DNA of 64,000 nucleotides from Mycobacterium sp. IS-1264 (GTDB lineage: Bacteria > Actinomycetota > Actinomycetes > Mycobacteriales > Mycobacteriaceae), in assembly GCF_001954195.1 (NCBI RefSeq), contig NZ_MBES01000016.1, positions 62,001 to 126,000 of the forward strand. Reading direction: 5' to 3'. Of this stretch, positions 62,428 through 64,000 are shown piece by piece. The notes below the pieces were generated by a model. That model saw nothing but the letters and a program-made list of their open reading frames with translations, had not been told where the DNA came from and made no database searches. Positions within the stretch are counted from its first letter, which is position 1. Every line of letters starts with the position of its first letter. The position numbers and the translations under genes were made by a program.

Positions 62428-64000
62428 ATGTGTGGAGCCACCGGTGAGGTGCGACTCGACGGCCGCGTCCCAGATGTAGCGGCGGTAGCAGCGATGGCTG
62501 AGGTCATGGCGCCGCGAGGGCCGGACGGGGCGGGTGCCTGGTCACAAGGGCGGGTTGCCCTAGGTCATCGTCGCCTCAGAATCATCGATCTGACCGAGCA
62601 CGGCGCCCAACCGATGGTCGATTCCGACCTGGGCCTGGCGCTGGCCTGGAACGGCTGCATCTACAACTACAAGGAGCTCCGTCGCGAACTCGAGGGTTAC
62701 GGCTACCGCTTCTTTTCCCACAGCGACACCGAGGTGCTGATCAAGGCCTACCACCGCTGGGGCGACGACTTCGTGAGCCACCTGATGGGGATGTTCGCAT
62801 TCGCCATCGTTGAACGAGACAGCGGCCGGGTGTTGTTAGGTCGCGACCGGCTCGGGATCAAGCCTCTATACCTGACCGAAGACGATCACCGGATCCGCTT
62901 CGCGTCGACTTTGCCGGCGTTGCTTGCCGGCGGCGGCGTGGACACCAGGATCGACCCCGTCGCGCTGCACCACTACATGACGTTTCATTCCGTCGTGCCG
63001 GCACCGCTGACCATCCTGCGTGGAGTTCGCAAGGTCCCGCCCGCGTCGCTCGTGGCCATCGAGCCCGACGGCAAACGCACTACCACCACGTACTGGACGC
63101 CGGACTTCACGAGGCGAGCCGACCGCGCGGACTGGTCCGAACGCGACTGGGAGGACGCCGTGCTGTCCTCACTGCGGGTCGCGGTCAAGCGCCGCCTCGT
63201 CGCTGACGTGCCGGTCGGCTGCCTGCTGTCCGGCGGTGTCGACTCCAGCCTGATCGTCGGGCTGCTCGCCGAAGCCGGGCAGCACGGCCTGTCCACCTTT
63301 TCCATCGGCTTCGAATCCGCCGGCGGCGTCCAGGGTGACGAGTTTCGCTGGTCGGACATCATCGCCGAACGTTTCGAAACCGACCATCATCAGATCCGCA
63401 TCGGGACGGACCGCATGCTGCCCGCGCTCGACGGGGCGATCGCCGCGATGAGCGAGCCGATGGTCAGCCACGACTGCGTCGCCTTCTACCTGCTCAGCCA
63501 GGAAGTGTCCCGTCATGTCAAGGTCGTGCAGTCGGGTCAGGGCGCCGACGAGGTGTTCGCCGGCTATCACTGGTACCCGCCGATGCAGTCACCCGCCGCG
63601 GCCACCCTGGATGGCGCGGTCGCGCAATATCGCGGTGCCTTCTTCGATCGCGATGCGGAAGGCGTTGCGGCGCTTCTCGGGCCAGGCAACGCGGCCCCGG
63701 GTGATCCCAGCGTGCGTTTTGTCACCGAGCATTTCGCGCAGGCCAATGCCGATACCGGCGTCGACCGTGCGCTCCGGCTGGATACGACGGTGATGTTGGT
63801 GGACGACCCGGTCAAACGGGTGGACAACATGACGATGGCCTGGGGGTTGGAGGGCCGGGTTCCCTTCCTAGACCACGAGTTGGTCGAGCTCGCGGCGACC
63901 TGCCCGCCGGAGCTGAAGATCGCTCAAGGCGGCAAAGGAGTTCTCAAAGAGGCCGCGCGGCGGGTAATCCCGTCGGAAGTCATCGATCGGCCGAAGGGGT
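62428..64000 (+). CDS. N-acetylglutaminylglutamine-type amidotransferase (AsnB family), 3' end outside window
   Basis: Open to the window end, 524 codons seen. N-terminal nucleophile Cys2 (MCGATGEVRLDG) and class II glutaminase motifs RGPDGAG and NGCIYN. The synthetase domain P-loop LLSGGVDSS lies at about 63222-63248, followed by FSIGFES and SGQGADEVFAGYHWYP. The sequence style matches the amidotransferase that makes the osmolyte N-acetylglutaminylglutamine amide, normally next to a GNAT-ATP-grasp synthetase that would lie beyond the edge. Ordinary asparagine synthetase is the alternative. Confidence 0.85.
   Translation, partial: MCGATGEVRLDGRVPDVAAVAAMAEVMAPRGPDGAGAWSQGRVALGHRRLRIIDLTEHGAQPMVDSDLGLALAWNGCIYNYKELRRELEGYGYRFFSHSDTEVLIKAYHRWGDDFVSHLMGMFAFAIVERDSGRVLLGRDRLGIKPLYLTEDDHRIRFASTLPALLAGGGVDTRIDPVALHHYMTFHSVVPAPLTILRGVRKVPPASLVAIEPDGKRTTTTYWTPDFTRRADRADWSERDWEDAVLSSLRVAVKRRLVADVPVGCLLSGGVDSSLIVGLLAEAGQHGLSTFSIGFESAGGVQGDEFRWSDIIAERFETDHHQIRIGTDRMLPALDGAIAAMSEPMVSHDCVAFYLLSQEVSRHVKVVQSGQGADEVFAGYHWYPPMQSPAAATLDGAVAQYRGAFFDRDAEGVAALLGPGNAAPGDPSVRFVTEHFAQANADTGVDRALRLDTTVMLVDDPVKRVDNMTMAWGLEGRVPFLDHELVELAATCPPELKIAQGGKGVLKEAARRVIPSEVIDRPKG

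Overview
This window is high-GC actinobacterial DNA that reads as a slow-growing Mycobacterium. Close protein likenesses place it there: the C-terminal half of Pks12, an LppI lipoprotein, LipT, a 186-residue PncA with every catalytic and metal residue, FdxA, FabG3 and an MmpS/MmpL pair. Families, motifs and M. tuberculosis gene names come from memory and reading by eye, not from a search. No rRNA, tRNA, CRISPR array, insertion sequence or integrase was seen, and no gap between genes exceeds about 250 bases.

1-30 kb follows the M. tuberculosis order Rv2048c (pks12) - Rv2047c - lppI - lipT - pncA - Rv2042c - Rv2041c to Rv2038c, with extra blocks inserted. The largest (6.7-16.3 kb) holds a minus-strand operon. 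It contains two near-identical polytopic membrane proteins, two tiny one-helix peptides (34 and 42 residues), a VWA protein (NorD/CbbO-like), a MoxR AAA+ ATPase (NorQ/CbbQ-like), a single-pass protein, and at its end a double-hotdog dehydratase. A TetR gene lies upstream, with four related TGACTTTAGTCA-type sites around it. This looks like an uncharacterised membrane complex with its own maturation ATPase. Beyond it are a TetR/P450/SDR group, a kinase-lipocalin fusion, gluconokinase, a DoxX protein with a long helical-repeat tail, and an ECF sigma factor with a SnoaL-like tail. A sugar ABC importer closes the block.

30-45 kb holds a glycosyltransferase/TetR pair, a DUF3097 protein, an efeUOB iron importer behind an IdeR-like box, an M42 peptidase, a universal stress protein behind a DosR-like box, and an aromatic ring-cleavage operon (dioxygenase, FAH-type hydrolase, flavin hydroxylase) with a divergent TetR and paired operators. 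A membrane acyltransferase and an aldo/keto reductase follow.

45-57 kb holds an acyl-CoA dehydrogenase/hotdog pair, a cation/proton antiporter, a second universal stress protein and fdxA (each behind a DosR-like box), a multicopper oxidase, fabG3, and mmpS-mmpL with a TetR gene and two matching inverted repeats.

57-64 kb holds an HSL-type hydrolase and an alkylation-repair island: an ECF sigma factor coupled to one methylguanine methyltransferase, then a second methyltransferase coupled to a 2OG-Fe(II) oxygenase. A frameshifted nitroreductase and the start of an N-acetylglutaminylglutamine-type amidotransferase, cut by the window edge, finish the window.
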